From Acidobacteriota bacterium (GTDB lineage Bacteria; Acidobacteriota; Terriglobia; Bryobacterales; Bryobacteraceae), in NCBI GenBank assembly GCA_018268935.1, contig JAFDVS010000004.1, positions 347 to 47,744 of the forward strand: DNA of 47,398 nucleotides, read 5' to 3'. The notes under the pieces were generated by a model, which saw only the letters and a list, made by a program, of their open reading frames with translations, did not search any database and had not been told where the DNA came from. Position 1 is the first letter of the stretch, and each line of letters opens with the position of its first letter. This document shows positions 1 to 9,302 of the stretch, piece after piece. Position numbers and translations under genes: made by a program.

Positions 1-853
1 TGGAGAACATCATGATGCCGGTGAGCAGCAATAGTGCGCCTGCGATCATCAACGGGCCGTGCTCCACAGCGATTTCATGACCCGTGATCTTATAGACGAA
101 CAGGTAGCTCATGATGGCGCCGCCGAGGAAAGTGCCGATCAATCCGATCTTGCCGAAGAAGTGCATCGGGCGGGTGAAGTAGCTGAGCAAAAACTTGATG
201 GTGATGATGTCGTAGAGCACGCGGAAGGTGCGGCCGAGGCCGTAGTGCGAAGCCCCGCTGACACGCGGCGTGTTGCGGATGGGCACTTCGGCGACGCGTG
301 CTCCGTACTGGCTGGCCAGCGCCGGGATGAAGCGGTGCAGCTCGCCGTAGAGGTTCACTTCCTTGATGATCTCGGAGCGGTAGGCTTTGAACGTCGTGCC
401 GAAGTCATGGAGGCGCACGCCGCTCGCCTTGGCCATCAGCCAGTTGGCGATGCGCGATGGAATCTTGCGGGTGACGGCGTTGTCGATGCGATTCTTGCGC
501 CAGCCGGAAGCGATGTCGTAGCCTTCCTCGATTTTCGCGAGCAGCAGCGGGATATCTTCGGGGGCGTGCTGCAGATCGCCATCGAGCGAAACGATCACTT
601 CGCCCTGGGCTTCATCGAAGCCGGCGGCGAGCGCGGGCGTCTGGCCGAAGTTGCGGCGCAGGCGGATGACTTTGAGGCGCCCGTCGGTTTCCACCAGATT
701 GGCCAGCAATTCGAAGCTGCGATCGGTGGAAGCATCGTCGACGAAGAGGATTTCGTAGGGTTTGCGCAGGCCTTCCATAACGTTGGTCAACCGGTCGTAG
801 AGCGGCAGAATGGCCGGCTCTTCGTTGTGGATAGGGATGACGATGGAGATCAT
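1..853 (-). CDS. Family 2 glycosyltransferase, polyprenyl-phosphate sugar transferase type (C-terminus cut off)
   Basis: The first 284 residues can be read; the gene runs off the left edge. The N-terminus is a GT-A fold with the DDAS motif at 39-42 and the DxD metal/nucleotide motif (DGD) at 91-93, in the usual order for dolichol/undecaprenyl-phosphate mannosyl- or glucosyltransferases of the DPM1/GtrB/ArnC group. Two hydrophobic spans follow, at about 232-253 and 266-284, as expected for the membrane-anchored bacterial form. By family it would load a sugar from an NDP-sugar onto undecaprenyl phosphate at the inner face of the cytoplasmic membrane. The ATG at 853 is the only sensible start and lies 22 bp after the kinase stop on the same strand, so the two may be co-transcribed. 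Sugar specificity cannot be read from the sequence. Confidence 0.9.
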   Translation of the reverse strand, partial: MISIVIPIHNEEPAILPLYDRLTNVMEGLRKPYEILFVDDASTDRSFELLANLVETDGRLKVIRLRRNFGQTPALAAGFDEAQGEVIVSLDGDLQHAPEDIPLLLAKIEEGYDIASGWRKNRIDNAVTRKIPSRIANWLMAKASGVRLHDFGTTFKAYRSEIIKEVNLYGELHRFIPALASQYGARVAEVPIRNTPRVSGASHYGLGRTFRVLYDIITIKFLLSYFTRPMHFFGKIGLIGTFLGGAIMSYLFVYKITGHEIAVEHGPLMIAGALLLLTGIMMFS

Positions 854-875
854 TATTGGAACCAACTTCAGTTTA

Positions 876-3545
876 TCAGGGCTTGACGCAATCGCCGGGT
901 GGGAGCGCCTGGACGATGGGTGTGCCGAAGGAGGCGGTGCGCGCCCTGCCGCGCAATGCGGCCGCTTCGCGCAGGGCAGGGCAACGGTCTTGAGCGGAAA
1001 GCTGGGCCAGCGTTTCGCGCGCTTCGGCGGCGTGGATCAACTCCTGCAGTTTGCCGTTGGGATTGGTGAGGCTGACTGCGGTGCGGGCCCGGCTGACATC
1101 GCCGGTCAGTTTGGCGTATTGGCGATTGGCGAGCATGAGGTCCGTGCGATCCTCCGTGGACAGCTTCTCTTTATCGAGTGAGTCGTAAAGGCGCATGGAT
1201 TTGGCGAAGGAATCCAGCGCAGCGGAGCGGAGGCCGGCGGCGGCTTGAATATCGGCCAGAACGAAGCCGATGAAGGCGGCGTTGACGCGGGCGACCTGGC
1301 GGGGGCGGCGCTCCAGCTCGGCGAGTGACGCGCGGAGCGCATCCTGCAGGTAGGGTAGGGCGTCCTTCGGTTTGCGGACGGCGATGGCGACGCCTGTGCA
1401 TACCCTGCCGAAGTTGATGCTCTCCTGGGCGAGCGCATCGGCCGGATCGGCCTGGAGCATGCGTTGAGCCCAATTCAGATATTCGCGGCAGTGGCTTTCC
1501 GCCTTGACGCTATCGCCGAGGTTGAGGCGATGGAACTCGGCGTGGATTTTCCCGAGTTTGAGGTGGCCGTAATAGAGGGAATGCGTGAAGTATTGCTCGT
1601 CTGGTTTTCTTGCGGCAAGGTCCGCGAACAACTGCACGTACTTTTCGTACAGTTCGCGGGCGCGGGGCAGATTGCCTTGTTTCCATACGGACTCGGCGAG
1701 CACCTGGTAGTTGGCGGCTTTCGCGCCGAGTAACTGCGGGGTGGCGTTTTCGCGAACGATTTGATCGCCGAGTTCGACGGCACGCTCCGCGTTGCGCACG
1801 GCGGCAGCGACATCGCCGCGGCGCAGGGCGAGCGTGGAGAGCGCACGTTGCGCGGTCAGGTACTGAAACGCTGCGTTGCTGCCGTTCGGCTGGAGTTCGT
1901 AGAGGCGCTGCGCGAGTGCGGTCTGGCGGGTGGCAAGTTGCGTCGCTTCGTCGTACTTGCCCTCGTTCTGCATGATGCGGGAAAGCCGCCAGAGTGCACT
2001 GATGGAGGCGTCGAGCACTTGCGGATTGTTCCATTGCGGGGCCGGCAGCCGATCGAATAGCTCGATTGCCTTGCGGAAATTGGCGATGGCTTGCTGCGCC
2101 TGGCCGAGGTTGGGCGCCCCGGGCGCACCTTGCACTTCGGCCAGGCGGCGATAAGCGTTGGCGAGTTCGAGGATGAGTTGCGGATCGTCGGCTTCGCCCG
2201 CAAGGCTATTGAGATACTCCTGCGAAACCCTGGCCATGGATTCTTTGGCTCGCGTGGTTCCGGGCAACTCGCGGATGAGATCGTAGTGTTCAAAGAGAAT
2301 CGCTTTGGCGAGCTTGCGCACTTCATTGAAGCGGCGCTCGGCACGGGCGGCGTGCGAGCGCGCCACTTGCGCCTGATACAGCGCCACAGCCAGTCCGCTG
2401 AGCAATCCGATGACGGCGATGGCTGCGGCGATGGCCGCGGTGCGATGGCGCTTGATCCAGCGGGTGGCGCGATAGCGGAAGGAATCGGGGAATGCCAGTA
2501 CGGGGCGGCCATCGAGATAGCGGCGAATGTCATCGGCGAGTTGTTCCACGGAGGCATAGCGCCGCTCCGGCTCCTTGCGCAGAGCCATGGCGGCGATACT
2601 CTCCAACTCGCGGGCGCCGATGCCCATGGGCGGAATGCCGCCTTCGCAAATGACGCGCTCAATTTCGGCGGCGGACTGCGATTCGAAGTGATGCGGCGTA
2701 TGGCCGCAGAGCAACTCATAGAGCACGGCGCCGAGCGAGTAGACATCGGTGGAAACGGAAACGGCGAGGCCGCGCACCTGTTCGGGACTGGCGTAGTCGG
2801 GAGTGAGCATCGGCGTGCCCACGATCGTACGCGGCGCTGTTTCGCCGGAAGCATCGGGATCGAGCAACTTGGCGATGCCGAAGTCGAGCAGTTTCACGAT
2901 GCCTTCGGAGTTAACGAGGATATTGCCGGGCTTCAGGTCGCGATGGATAGCGAGGTTGCGGTGTGCGCAGAGAACACCGTCGCAGACTTGCAGAAAGAGT
3001 TCGAGTTTCTGCCGCAGGGCCAGGTTCGCTTCCGCGCAATAGCGGGTGATGGGTTTGCCTTCGACGTATTCCATCACCAGGTAGGGCCGGCCATCCTCGG
3101 TGGCGCCGCCGTCGAGCAGGCGGGCGATGTTGGGATGTTCGAGGTTGGCGAGGATCTGGCGTTCCTGGCGGAAGCGCTGCACGATCTGGTCCGTGTCCAT
3201 GCCGCGCTTGACGATCTTGATGGCGACTCGTTTGGAGAAGTCACCCTTGCGGTGAGCGAGGTAAACGGCGCCCATGCCGCCGCGGCCCACTTCGCGATCG
3301 ATGGTGTAGGGGCCGACGGATTTGCCTTCCATCGCGCCGTCGTCGGGGATGGTTTCGGTGACCCGGCTTACCGCGGCGCTGAAGATGGCTTGGCCGTGGC
3401 CGTCGGCTGCGAGCAGGGATTCCACTTCGGCGCGGAGGGCGGCGTCGCCCCCACAGGCTTGATCGAGGAAGACACCGCGAGCGGTTCCATCCAACTCCGA
3501 TGCTTCATGAAAGATCTGTTCGATGCGTTGCCAGCGCGCGTCCAT
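876..3545 (-). CDS. Transmembrane Ser/Thr protein kinase with TPR-like C-terminal half
   Basis: The protein has 889 residues. A short N-terminal helical domain (1-65), typical of acidobacterial kinases, precedes a PknB-type kinase domain. The glycine loop GRGGMGAVY is at 87-95, the VAIK lysine at 110, the HRDLKPGN catalytic loop with Asp202, DFG with Asp221, and the SPE equivalent of APE at 253-255. All catalytic residues are present, so it should be active. One membrane span lies at about 369-392. The remaining 500 residues are helical, TPR-like, and should be extracytoplasmic. The ATG at 3545 has AAGAAGG upstream. It follows the GH127 gene by 65 bp on the same strand and may be the tail of the TonB-GH127 transcript. 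The signal sensed and the substrates are unknown. Confidence 0.93.
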   Translation of the reverse strand: MDARWQRIEQIFHEASELDGTARGVFLDQACGGDAALRAEVESLLAADGHGQAIFSAAVSRVTETIPDDGAMEGKSVGPYTIDREVGRGGMGAVYLAHRKGDFSKRVAIKIVKRGMDTDQIVQRFRQERQILANLEHPNIARLLDGGATEDGRPYLVMEYVEGKPITRYCAEANLALRQKLELFLQVCDGVLCAHRNLAIHRDLKPGNILVNSEGIVKLLDFGIAKLLDPDASGETAPRTIVGTPMLTPDYASPEQVRGLAVSVSTDVYSLGAVLYELLCGHTPHHFESQSAAEIERVICEGGIPPMGIGARELESIAAMALRKEPERRYASVEQLADDIRRYLDGRPVLAFPDSFRYRATRWIKRHRTAAIAAAIAVIGLLSGLAVALYQAQVARSHAARAERRFNEVRKLAKAILFEHYDLIRELPGTTRAKESMARVSQEYLNSLAGEADDPQLILELANAYRRLAEVQGAPGAPNLGQAQQAIANFRKAIELFDRLPAPQWNNPQVLDASISALWRLSRIMQNEGKYDEATQLATRQTALAQRLYELQPNGSNAAFQYLTAQRALSTLALRRGDVAAAVRNAERAVELGDQIVRENATPQLLGAKAANYQVLAESVWKQGNLPRARELYEKYVQLFADLAARKPDEQYFTHSLYYGHLKLGKIHAEFHRLNLGDSVKAESHCREYLNWAQRMLQADPADALAQESINFGRVCTGVAIAVRKPKDALPYLQDALRASLAELERRPRQVARVNAAFIGFVLADIQAAAGLRSAALDSFAKSMRLYDSLDKEKLSTEDRTDLMLANRQYAKLTGDVSRARTAVSLTNPNGKLQELIHAAEARETLAQLSAQDRCPALREAAALRGRARTASFGTPIVQALPPGDCVKP

Positions 3546-3610
3546 GCCCGGATGCCTTCTTTCTAGTATCGGGGAAGAGGGCGCTCGGCGGCGAAATGGT
3601 CAGGAGCGGA

Positions 3611-5608
3611 TCAATCGGCGCGGGGGATCCACACCGTCATGTGAGACATGCCGCGGTTGGCCCAGGCGTAGTAGGGCACCATGCGAAGCGGCGCGATACG
3701 TGTGGCGGCTGGCGAAAGGGTGCGGTACAACATTCCGGACCATTCCATTTCGGGCCTGACACGAGCGGAAGTTTCGAGCACGATGACACCACCGAGCAGC
3801 GATGGCTCCCACTTGGCTTCGAACCGTGCCGTTGTGGGGAGTGCGAACTCGGAGATGCGCAGTCCGGCAGGCGTGTCCGGAGACTCGACGGCATAGACGA
3901 CCGGGCCGCGCATCACGGCGACCTGATTGCGTGCCGATTCCACGTAAGGGTTTGCTTCCACGATACGGGGTTGCATGGGAAGTTCAAGAGTTACCTGGTC
4001 GCCGGTGTGCCAGACGCGGCGCAGCGATGCATAGGCGCCCGATTGCAGTTTACGCGGCGGCTCGTTGCCGATGCTCGCGGTGGCGCCGGAGGCCCACGCG
4101 GGAATGCGCAGCATCAGTGCGGCTTCCGCGGGGGGCGCCTTATCCACGGTGAAGTGAATTGTGCCCGACCAGGGATAGCTGGTTTTCGCGGTAAGAGCGA
4201 AGCGGCCGCCGGCGAGCGCGGTATCGACCTGCGCGGTGGTGTAGAGATTCACCCACAAGGCGCCCTCCGATTTAGCGAAGGCCCAGCCTTTCAACCCGGC
4301 AATGGTGCGAGCGATGGAGGTAGGGCAGCAGTAGCAGGGCAGCACGGTGGAGCGCAGTGCAGGGTCCTGACGCCGCACCACTCGCGGCAACTCGTCGCCG
4401 TGGCGGCGCAGAGGGTTGGCGTAATAGAACGATGTGCCGTCGATGCTCATGCCGGAGAGCAGGCTGTTGTAGAGAACCGTCTCCATCGTGTCCCCATATC
4501 TGGCGTCGCCTGAAAGCCCGAGCAGGCGCCAGTTCCACATCGCGTTGGCGATGTTGGCGCAGGTTTCGTTGTAGGCGAAGCGATTGGGCAATTCATAGTC
4601 GAGTCCGAAGGCTTCGTGCACCTCATCGTTCTTTCGCGAGACGCCGTTATAAAGGTTGCCTACTGCGCCGGTGAGATACATTTTGCGGCCGGTGACATCG
4701 TCCCAGATGCGATTGAGCGCGGCCAGCAACGGCTGCTCGCCGGTTTCCCCGTAGACATCGGTAGCGCCCGCGTAGAGATACATTGCGGTCACGGCATGTC
4801 CCACTGCCTCGGTCTCTTTCACCAGGGACGTGCGCGACTGATTGAGATCGCTGCCGCCAGGGGCCGAGCCACGCATTTCCGTAAAAATGCGCGCCAGTTC
4901 CAGATACTTGGAGTTGCCGGTGGTGCGGTACAGCTCAATGGAGCCCATGATGTTTGAGGGGTTGAAGCCGAAATGGGCCAGAGCGCGCGGGCGTGGTTGA
5001 AACGTGACGTAAAGATGGTCGGCAACCTTAATGGCGATATCGAGGAAGTTGCGCTTGCCCGTGGCGCGATGATGGATGCAGGCGGCCGTCATCAGGTGCC
5101 CCATGTTGTACAGTTCGTGATTGCGAAGATTGGTCCAGCGCGCCAATCCCTTCAAGCGCATGGGAGTGGAGATGTAGCCGTCCGGCTCCTGGGCGGCGGC
5201 GAAGACCGTGATGATCTCGTCCATGCGGCGGTCGATGGCGGGGTCGCGTGTGGTGGCGTAGACCAGCGCCATGGTTTCGACGGCTTTGTACACATCGCCG
5301 TCGCTCCACACATTGAGTGCGCCGACATTGAGATGCTCGCCGCCGCGGCCGGTAGTCTTGAGGAAGCTCGCGTATTGGGCGCCGTTGCGCGGGTCATCCA
5401 TTGCTTTCCACAGGGTGGGCAGCGTGTTGCGCCGCACGACGTCGAAGCGGTCGGCCCAGAAGCCCGCGGTAAAGCGGACGTCGTCGAGATCGAGAGCTTT
5501 CAGTTTGATGTGCGGACTGGCGGTGTTGGCGACAATGCCGCGGGATTCGGCGGCGAGCGGCAGGGCGATGAGTGCAAGCGCCGCCGGCAGGGCAAGACGG
5601 AACTTCAT
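3611..5608 (-). CDS. Secreted GH127 beta-L-arabinofuranosidase-like enzyme
   Basis: The protein has 665 residues with a Sec signal peptide (about 1-21). It belongs to the DUF1680/GH127 family, whose characterised members release beta-L-arabinofuranose using a zinc-bound cysteine nucleophile. The site is recognisable: Glu348 and Cys350 in YNETC, and the pair Cys427-Cys428 in CYCCP, matching the Glu/Cys/Cys-Cys zinc site of the family. The upstream segment GFWADRF and the central YNMGH also match. It begins 16 bp after the TonB receptor stop, with GGAGG 10 nt before the ATG, so the two genes form an operon. A second GH127 gene lies on the other side of the GntR regulator. The exact linkage cleaved is inferred from family only; GH127/GH146-type folds also hold other specificities. 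Confidence 0.9.
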   Translation of the reverse strand: MKFRLALPAALALIALPLAAESRGIVANTASPHIKLKALDLDDVRFTAGFWADRFDVVRRNTLPTLWKAMDDPRNGAQYASFLKTTGRGGEHLNVGALNVWSDGDVYKAVETMALVYATTRDPAIDRRMDEIITVFAAAQEPDGYISTPMRLKGLARWTNLRNHELYNMGHLMTAACIHHRATGKRNFLDIAIKVADHLYVTFQPRPRALAHFGFNPSNIMGSIELYRTTGNSKYLELARIFTEMRGSAPGGSDLNQSRTSLVKETEAVGHAVTAMYLYAGATDVYGETGEQPLLAALNRIWDDVTGRKMYLTGAVGNLYNGVSRKNDEVHEAFGLDYELPNRFAYNETCANIANAMWNWRLLGLSGDARYGDTMETVLYNSLLSGMSIDGTSFYYANPLRRHGDELPRVVRRQDPALRSTVLPCYCCPTSIARTIAGLKGWAFAKSEGALWVNLYTTAQVDTALAGGRFALTAKTSYPWSGTIHFTVDKAPPAEAALMLRIPAWASGATASIGNEPPRKLQSGAYASLRRVWHTGDQVTLELPMQPRIVEANPYVESARNQVAVMRGPVVYAVESPDTPAGLRISEFALPTTARFEAKWEPSLLGGVIVLETSARVRPEMEWSGMLYRTLSPAATRIAPLRMVPYYAWANRGMSHMTVWIPRAD

Positions 5609-5624
5609 GGTGTCACTTCCTCCA

Positions 5625-8600
5625 TCAGAACAGCAGCTTCAGGGCGAACTGAAGGATGCGCGCGTCTCCGGCCGAGCTGATCACGCCCGCCGCGGGGGCC
5701 CCGATGGCCGTCCCCGGCATGCCGAACCGCGTGTTGTTGAGGGCATCGAACGCTTCGGCGCGGAACTGCAGGCGCAGACGTTCGCGGATAGGAATGTTCT
5801 TCATCAACGACAGATCGAAATTCATGAACCCGGGTCCGCGTGTGTTGGGCAGCGTCCGCGAGACATCGCCGAAGCGGAACGCGTCAGGTAGCGTGAATGC
5901 GCTGGTGTTGAAGAAGCGGTTCAGACGCGATTCCACCGGTCCATCCAGCTTGGCGCTCCCTCCGGTGCTGTTGGGGCGCGAGCCGCCGCCGAAGGAGTTC
6001 GTATTGTTCACCGAAGAAGTGACCGCCAGCGGAATGCCGTTCTGCGCCGAGAAAATGACGTTCATCTGCCAGCCTCCCACCAGACGATTGACGATGCCAC
6101 TCGATTTGCCGAGGAGCGCTTTGCCCTGGCCGAATGGTAGCTCATAGTTCGCCGCGAAACTGGCGTGGTGAGGGACCTGCTGTCCGGAAAGGGATCGTTC
6201 GAGCGAACGGTTGTTGTGATTCTGGAATGCCGGGGACTGCCCGAAGAAACTGAGAAGGCCATTGCTGCCGTCATCAATCAGCTTCGATCCGGTGTAAGCC
6301 ATGAGAAAGCTGAGTCCGCCGGAGAAGCGCTTTTCCACGCGCAGTTGCAGCGAATGATAGATGGACGAACCAGAAGTAGAGCCGATGGTGGAGAAACCGT
6401 TGAGGTGTGGATAGGGACGCAGGAGTTGGCCGGCCTGAATCTGCGCCGCGCCCAGAGGTTGGTTGGCGGGAATGATTCCAAGGAACGGATTGGCAATGCG
6501 GGCGGTGAGCGCGTTTCCGAGGGCCAACTGTCCCACAGGCAGTTGGTTGTATTGCAGGTTCTGGAGCAGGTTTGTGCCCTTGCTGCCGGCGTATGCGGCG
6601 TCGATCACGATACTGCCCGGCAGCGATTGCTGAATGTTGAAATTCCACTGCTGCATGTAGATCGCTTTCTGGTCGCGATCGACGGAACTGATGGCCGCGC
6701 CGATATTGGTGAGCAGGCCGAGAGAGTTGCCGGTAGGCTGGACGAAGCCGTTCGGATACGGATTGGAGATGTAGTTTACAGGGGTGACGCCATCGTTGGA
6801 AGAAACCAGGCTGGTGGCGGCGGAATAGCCGGTCTGGCCGAAGTTGCCGAAGTCCCAGCCGGTGCGTGGGGCGACAAACATTCCATAGCCGCCGCGCAAA
6901 ACCGTATTCCGCCCCAACTGAAAGGCCATGCCGAAGCGCGGCGCGAAGAAGCGCGCCACGCGTGCCTGCTCGCGCGAGTTGCCGTTGACGCCGACAAACT
7001 GCAAGCCACCGCGCAGCGGGCCGACTCCCGGCGCTGTGACGCCCACGTTGCTGTCGAAGTCGAGGAAGTTGAGCCGGTCATAACGATCCGTGCGCAGATT
7101 CTCGCTTTCAAATCGCATACCCAGATTCAGGGTCAGCCGCGAGGTGACTTTGAAATCGTCCTGGAGGAAAGCGGCGTGATAGAGTGTCTGCGAGTCCTGT
7201 GTGGGGCGTTTGGTGACGTTGCCACTGGCAGCCAGTCCAAGCATGAAGCTGGCAATGGACTGGCCTGCTGTGGGGCTGCCGCGGGTGGGGTCCGGACCTT
7301 GTGTGAAGCCGGCGTTAAAGCTGAAGTCGGAGATGGTGGGACGGAAGCCCGCCAGTCGAAAGACGCGCGACTCGTAGCCTGCTTTCAGCACGTGCTTGCC
7401 GCGTGTATGCGTAATGTCGGTCTGCGCGGTGTATGCGTTCGAGATGTTGTTGAGCAGTGCTCCAGTAACTGGTCCCACGCTGCCGGTGCCGAAACCCACG
7501 TTGGACGCCGTGTAGCCGGCCACGGTGATGGACGGAAAGGCCAGCGCTTCCTGGTTGGCGACATAGTTCGGGGGAAGCCCAAGCTCGGAAGGGTTGAAGC
7601 CGAGGCCGAACGGTTCGCCATGATCGCGGAGCCGGGTGAAGCCGAGCCGGAAGGTGGCGAACGTTGTCGGGCTGAATCCGTGGGTGTCATTCAAGGCGAA
7701 GTTGCGCTGTGTGAACAGTTGCGGCCCGGAGGAAGGATTGCCGACGTTGCCGTATATGTAGGGCGGCACCACGAGCGAGCTATTCCACGAGAAGCGCCCG
7801 AACAGGCGGTTGGCGTCGCTGAAGCTGTGGTCGATGCGGGTGTTGGTTTGGTCGACGCCATAGGATTCGCTGGCATTGGAGATGAAGTTGTTGATGCCGG
7901 TGACGGCATTGCCGGCCAGATTGGGTTTGGCCCAATAGTCGAGCACCTTACTGGAGACGGGATTGACGCGGTTTGCGGGAATAAGATTTCCTGGGAACGG
8001 ATCTCTTTGATAAGCGCCACCGCTTACGACGCGGGTGGTGACGGGGTCGAAGATCTGGATGAGCTGACCGGAGGCGGCGCGCGTCGTGGCGAAGTTGCCG
8101 CCGCGCTGATCGGCGGTCGGCACCGAAAAGAGCAAGGTGCGGCCCGTGCGGCGCCGCATGCCTTCGTAGTTAAAGAAGAAGAAGGTTTTGTCTTTGCGAA
8201 TGGGTGCGCCCACCGTGCCGCCGAACTGGTTGAAACGGAATGGAGGCCGCTTCTGGCCGGAGGCGTTGTTGAACCAGTTGTTGGAGTCGAAGGAGCTGTT
8301 GCGCAGGAACTCGTAGAGCGAGCCATGGAGCACGTTGGTGCCTCCGCGCATGGATACGTTCACAACGCCTCCACTGGTGCGGCCGAACTCGGCCGACATG
8401 TTGTTTGTCTGCACCTTGAATTCCTGGACCGCATCGATGGAGGGGATGATAGCGAACTGATTGAACTGCGGCGAGGTGTCCGGGATGCCGTCGAGCAGCA
8501 CCTCGTTCGACATGGTGGGGCTTCCGTTGATGGAGAAATTGGTCAATGGGATGTTGTTGCCTGGGAGTGGCAGGCGGTTATAAGCCACGGTGCCCGGGGT

Positions 8601-9068
8601 GAGAAAGGCCAGATCGAAGGGGTTTCGCCCGTTGAGCGGAAGTTCCGTCACCTTACGGTTGTCCACCACGGTGCCGAGCGAGGACTGATCGGCATCGAGC
8701 AGCGGGGCGTCGGCGTTCACCGAGACCGAATCGCTGACCGCGCCCAGCGTCATGGTCATATCGAGCCGGATGGTCGCGTTGACGTTGAGCTGAATGCCCG
8801 TGCGTTCCGCGGTCCGGAAGCCTTCCTTCTGGACGGTGACCGAATAGGGACCGGGCTCGAGCAGCGGAATCGTGTAGTTGCCGGACTCATTGGAAGTGGT
8901 TTGGCGCGTGGCGCCGGTGGCCGCATTGCGGGCGGTGACGGATGCTCCGGCAACCATTGAGCCGGATGGGTCGCTGACGATGCCGGTGATCTGGCCGGCG
9001 GTGGTTTGGGCAGCGAGAGGAAGAGCGGCAAGCGCGAGGGACAGCAGCAAGGCCAGTGTGGCGAACAT
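5625..9068 (-). CDS. Oar-type TonB-dependent outer-membrane receptor
   Basis: With the start at 9068 the product has 1147 residues. It opens with a signal peptide (MFATLALLLSLALAALPLAAQ would be its span), then a carboxypeptidase-regulatory-like beta-sandwich (about 25-105), a plug domain containing ELPLNGRNPFDL, and a very long beta barrel. It ends in phenylalanine, the C-terminal aromatic used for BAM insertion. The frame stays open to 9239, but the start is placed at 9068 because AAGGAG lies 12 nt upstream, the signal peptide begins there, and a good sigma70-type promoter at 9130-9158 would put the transcript start near 9123. No SusD-like gene accompanies it, as usual in Acidobacteriota. 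Substrate is inferred to be an arabinose-bearing glycan from the GH127 neighbour. Confidence 0.93.
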   Translation of the reverse strand: MFATLALLLSLALAALPLAAQTTAGQITGIVSDPSGSMVAGASVTARNAATGATRQTTSNESGNYTIPLLEPGPYSVTVQKEGFRTAERTGIQLNVNATIRLDMTMTLGAVSDSVSVNADAPLLDADQSSLGTVVDNRKVTELPLNGRNPFDLAFLTPGTVAYNRLPLPGNNIPLTNFSINGSPTMSNEVLLDGIPDTSPQFNQFAIIPSIDAVQEFKVQTNNMSAEFGRTSGGVVNVSMRGGTNVLHGSLYEFLRNSSFDSNNWFNNASGQKRPPFRFNQFGGTVGAPIRKDKTFFFFNYEGMRRRTGRTLLFSVPTADQRGGNFATTRAASGQLIQIFDPVTTRVVSGGAYQRDPFPGNLIPANRVNPVSSKVLDYWAKPNLAGNAVTGINNFISNASESYGVDQTNTRIDHSFSDANRLFGRFSWNSSLVVPPYIYGNVGNPSSGPQLFTQRNFALNDTHGFSPTTFATFRLGFTRLRDHGEPFGLGFNPSELGLPPNYVANQEALAFPSITVAGYTASNVGFGTGSVGPVTGALLNNISNAYTAQTDITHTRGKHVLKAGYESRVFRLAGFRPTISDFSFNAGFTQGPDPTRGSPTAGQSIASFMLGLAASGNVTKRPTQDSQTLYHAAFLQDDFKVTSRLTLNLGMRFESENLRTDRYDRLNFLDFDSNVGVTAPGVGPLRGGLQFVGVNGNSREQARVARFFAPRFGMAFQLGRNTVLRGGYGMFVAPRTGWDFGNFGQTGYSAATSLVSSNDGVTPVNYISNPYPNGFVQPTGNSLGLLTNIGAAISSVDRDQKAIYMQQWNFNIQQSLPGSIVIDAAYAGSKGTNLLQNLQYNQLPVGQLALGNALTARIANPFLGIIPANQPLGAAQIQAGQLLRPYPHLNGFSTIGSTSGSSIYHSLQLRVEKRFSGGLSFLMAYTGSKLIDDGSNGLLSFFGQSPAFQNHNNRSLERSLSGQQVPHHASFAANYELPFGQGKALLGKSSGIVNRLVGGWQMNVIFSAQNGIPLAVTSSVNNTNSFGGGSRPNSTGGSAKLDGPVESRLNRFFNTSAFTLPDAFRFGDVSRTLPNTRGPGFMNFDLSLMKNIPIRERLRLQFRAEAFDALNNTRFGMPGTAIGAPAAGVISSAGDARILQFALKLLF

Positions 9069-9102
9069 GGCGGTGAGGCGCTCCTTGAGCAATTGATCCA
9101 GC

Positions 9103-9132
9103 ATTGGTACGTCCAATATTGGTACATCCAAT
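9103..9132. promoter_or_regulatory. Two abutting operator palindromes before the TonB receptor
   Basis: Two 15-bp palindromes ATTGG-N5-CCAAT lie end to end: ATTGGTACGTCCAAT (9103-9117) and ATTGGTACATCCAAT (9118-9132). The inner TGG-N5-CCA has the same half-site and spacing as the E. coli FadR operator (TGG-N5-CCA), fitting the FCD-class GntR protein encoded 225 bp away. The right-hand copy shares bases with the -10 box of the leftward promoter, so occupancy should block RNA polymerase. Confidence 0.75.
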
Positions 9133-9158
9133 ATATTCGTGGCTGCGGCCTCCGTCAA
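9130..9158 (-). promoter_or_regulatory. Leftward promoter of the TonB-GH127 operon
   Basis: On the minus strand there is a -35 box TTGACG (9153-9158), a 17-bp spacer and a -10 box TATATT (9130-9135). The last bases of the -10 box are the first bases of an ATTGG-N5-CCAAT operator. The predicted transcript start near 9123 gives a leader of about 55 nt carrying AAGGAG before the ATG at 9068. Confidence 0.65.
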
Positions 9159-9187
9159 GGCGCAAGCCAGCAAAAACGTGATTTTCT

Positions 9188-9217
9188 TTGACAGTTGTTC
9201 TGTGCCACGGATACAAT
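9188..9217 (+). promoter_or_regulatory. Rightward promoter P1 of gntR
   Basis: The -35 box TTGACA (9188-9193) is separated by 18 bp from the -10 box TACAAT (9212-9217). The -10 box runs into the operator at 9216-9230, mirroring the arrangement on the leftward promoter and suggesting autoregulation. The leader to the ATG at 9358 would be about 134 nt. Confidence 0.65.
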
Positions 9218-9230
9218 TGGGCTTGCCAAT
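9216..9230. promoter_or_regulatory. Third operator palindrome, over the gntR -10 box
   Basis: ATTGGGCTTGCCAAT is the third ATTGG-N5-CCAAT palindrome. Its first two bases are the end of the TACAAT -10 box, and it spans the expected transcript start. Confidence 0.7.
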
Positions 9231-9302
9231 GCTACCCATTCCGATGATCGGGCATGCTACGAAGGAGGCCGGACCTGGGGTTCTGGCGGATATCCGCAGT
9301 GA

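Noticed and set aside
59..886. 275-codon plus-strand frame at the left edge
   Set aside because: It is antisense to the GT2 gene, which has all family motifs; composition is Asp/Glu/Ala/His-rich as expected of an antisense shadow in GC-rich DNA.
6165..8960. 931-codon plus-strand frame inside the TonB receptor
   Set aside because: Antisense shadow; no start signal or recognisable domain, while the minus strand encodes a full TonB receptor.
9069..9239. Longer N-terminus for the first TonB receptor (start at 9239 or 9104)
   Set aside because: The extra codons cover the promoter and operators, and the signal peptide plus ribosome-binding site point to 9068.
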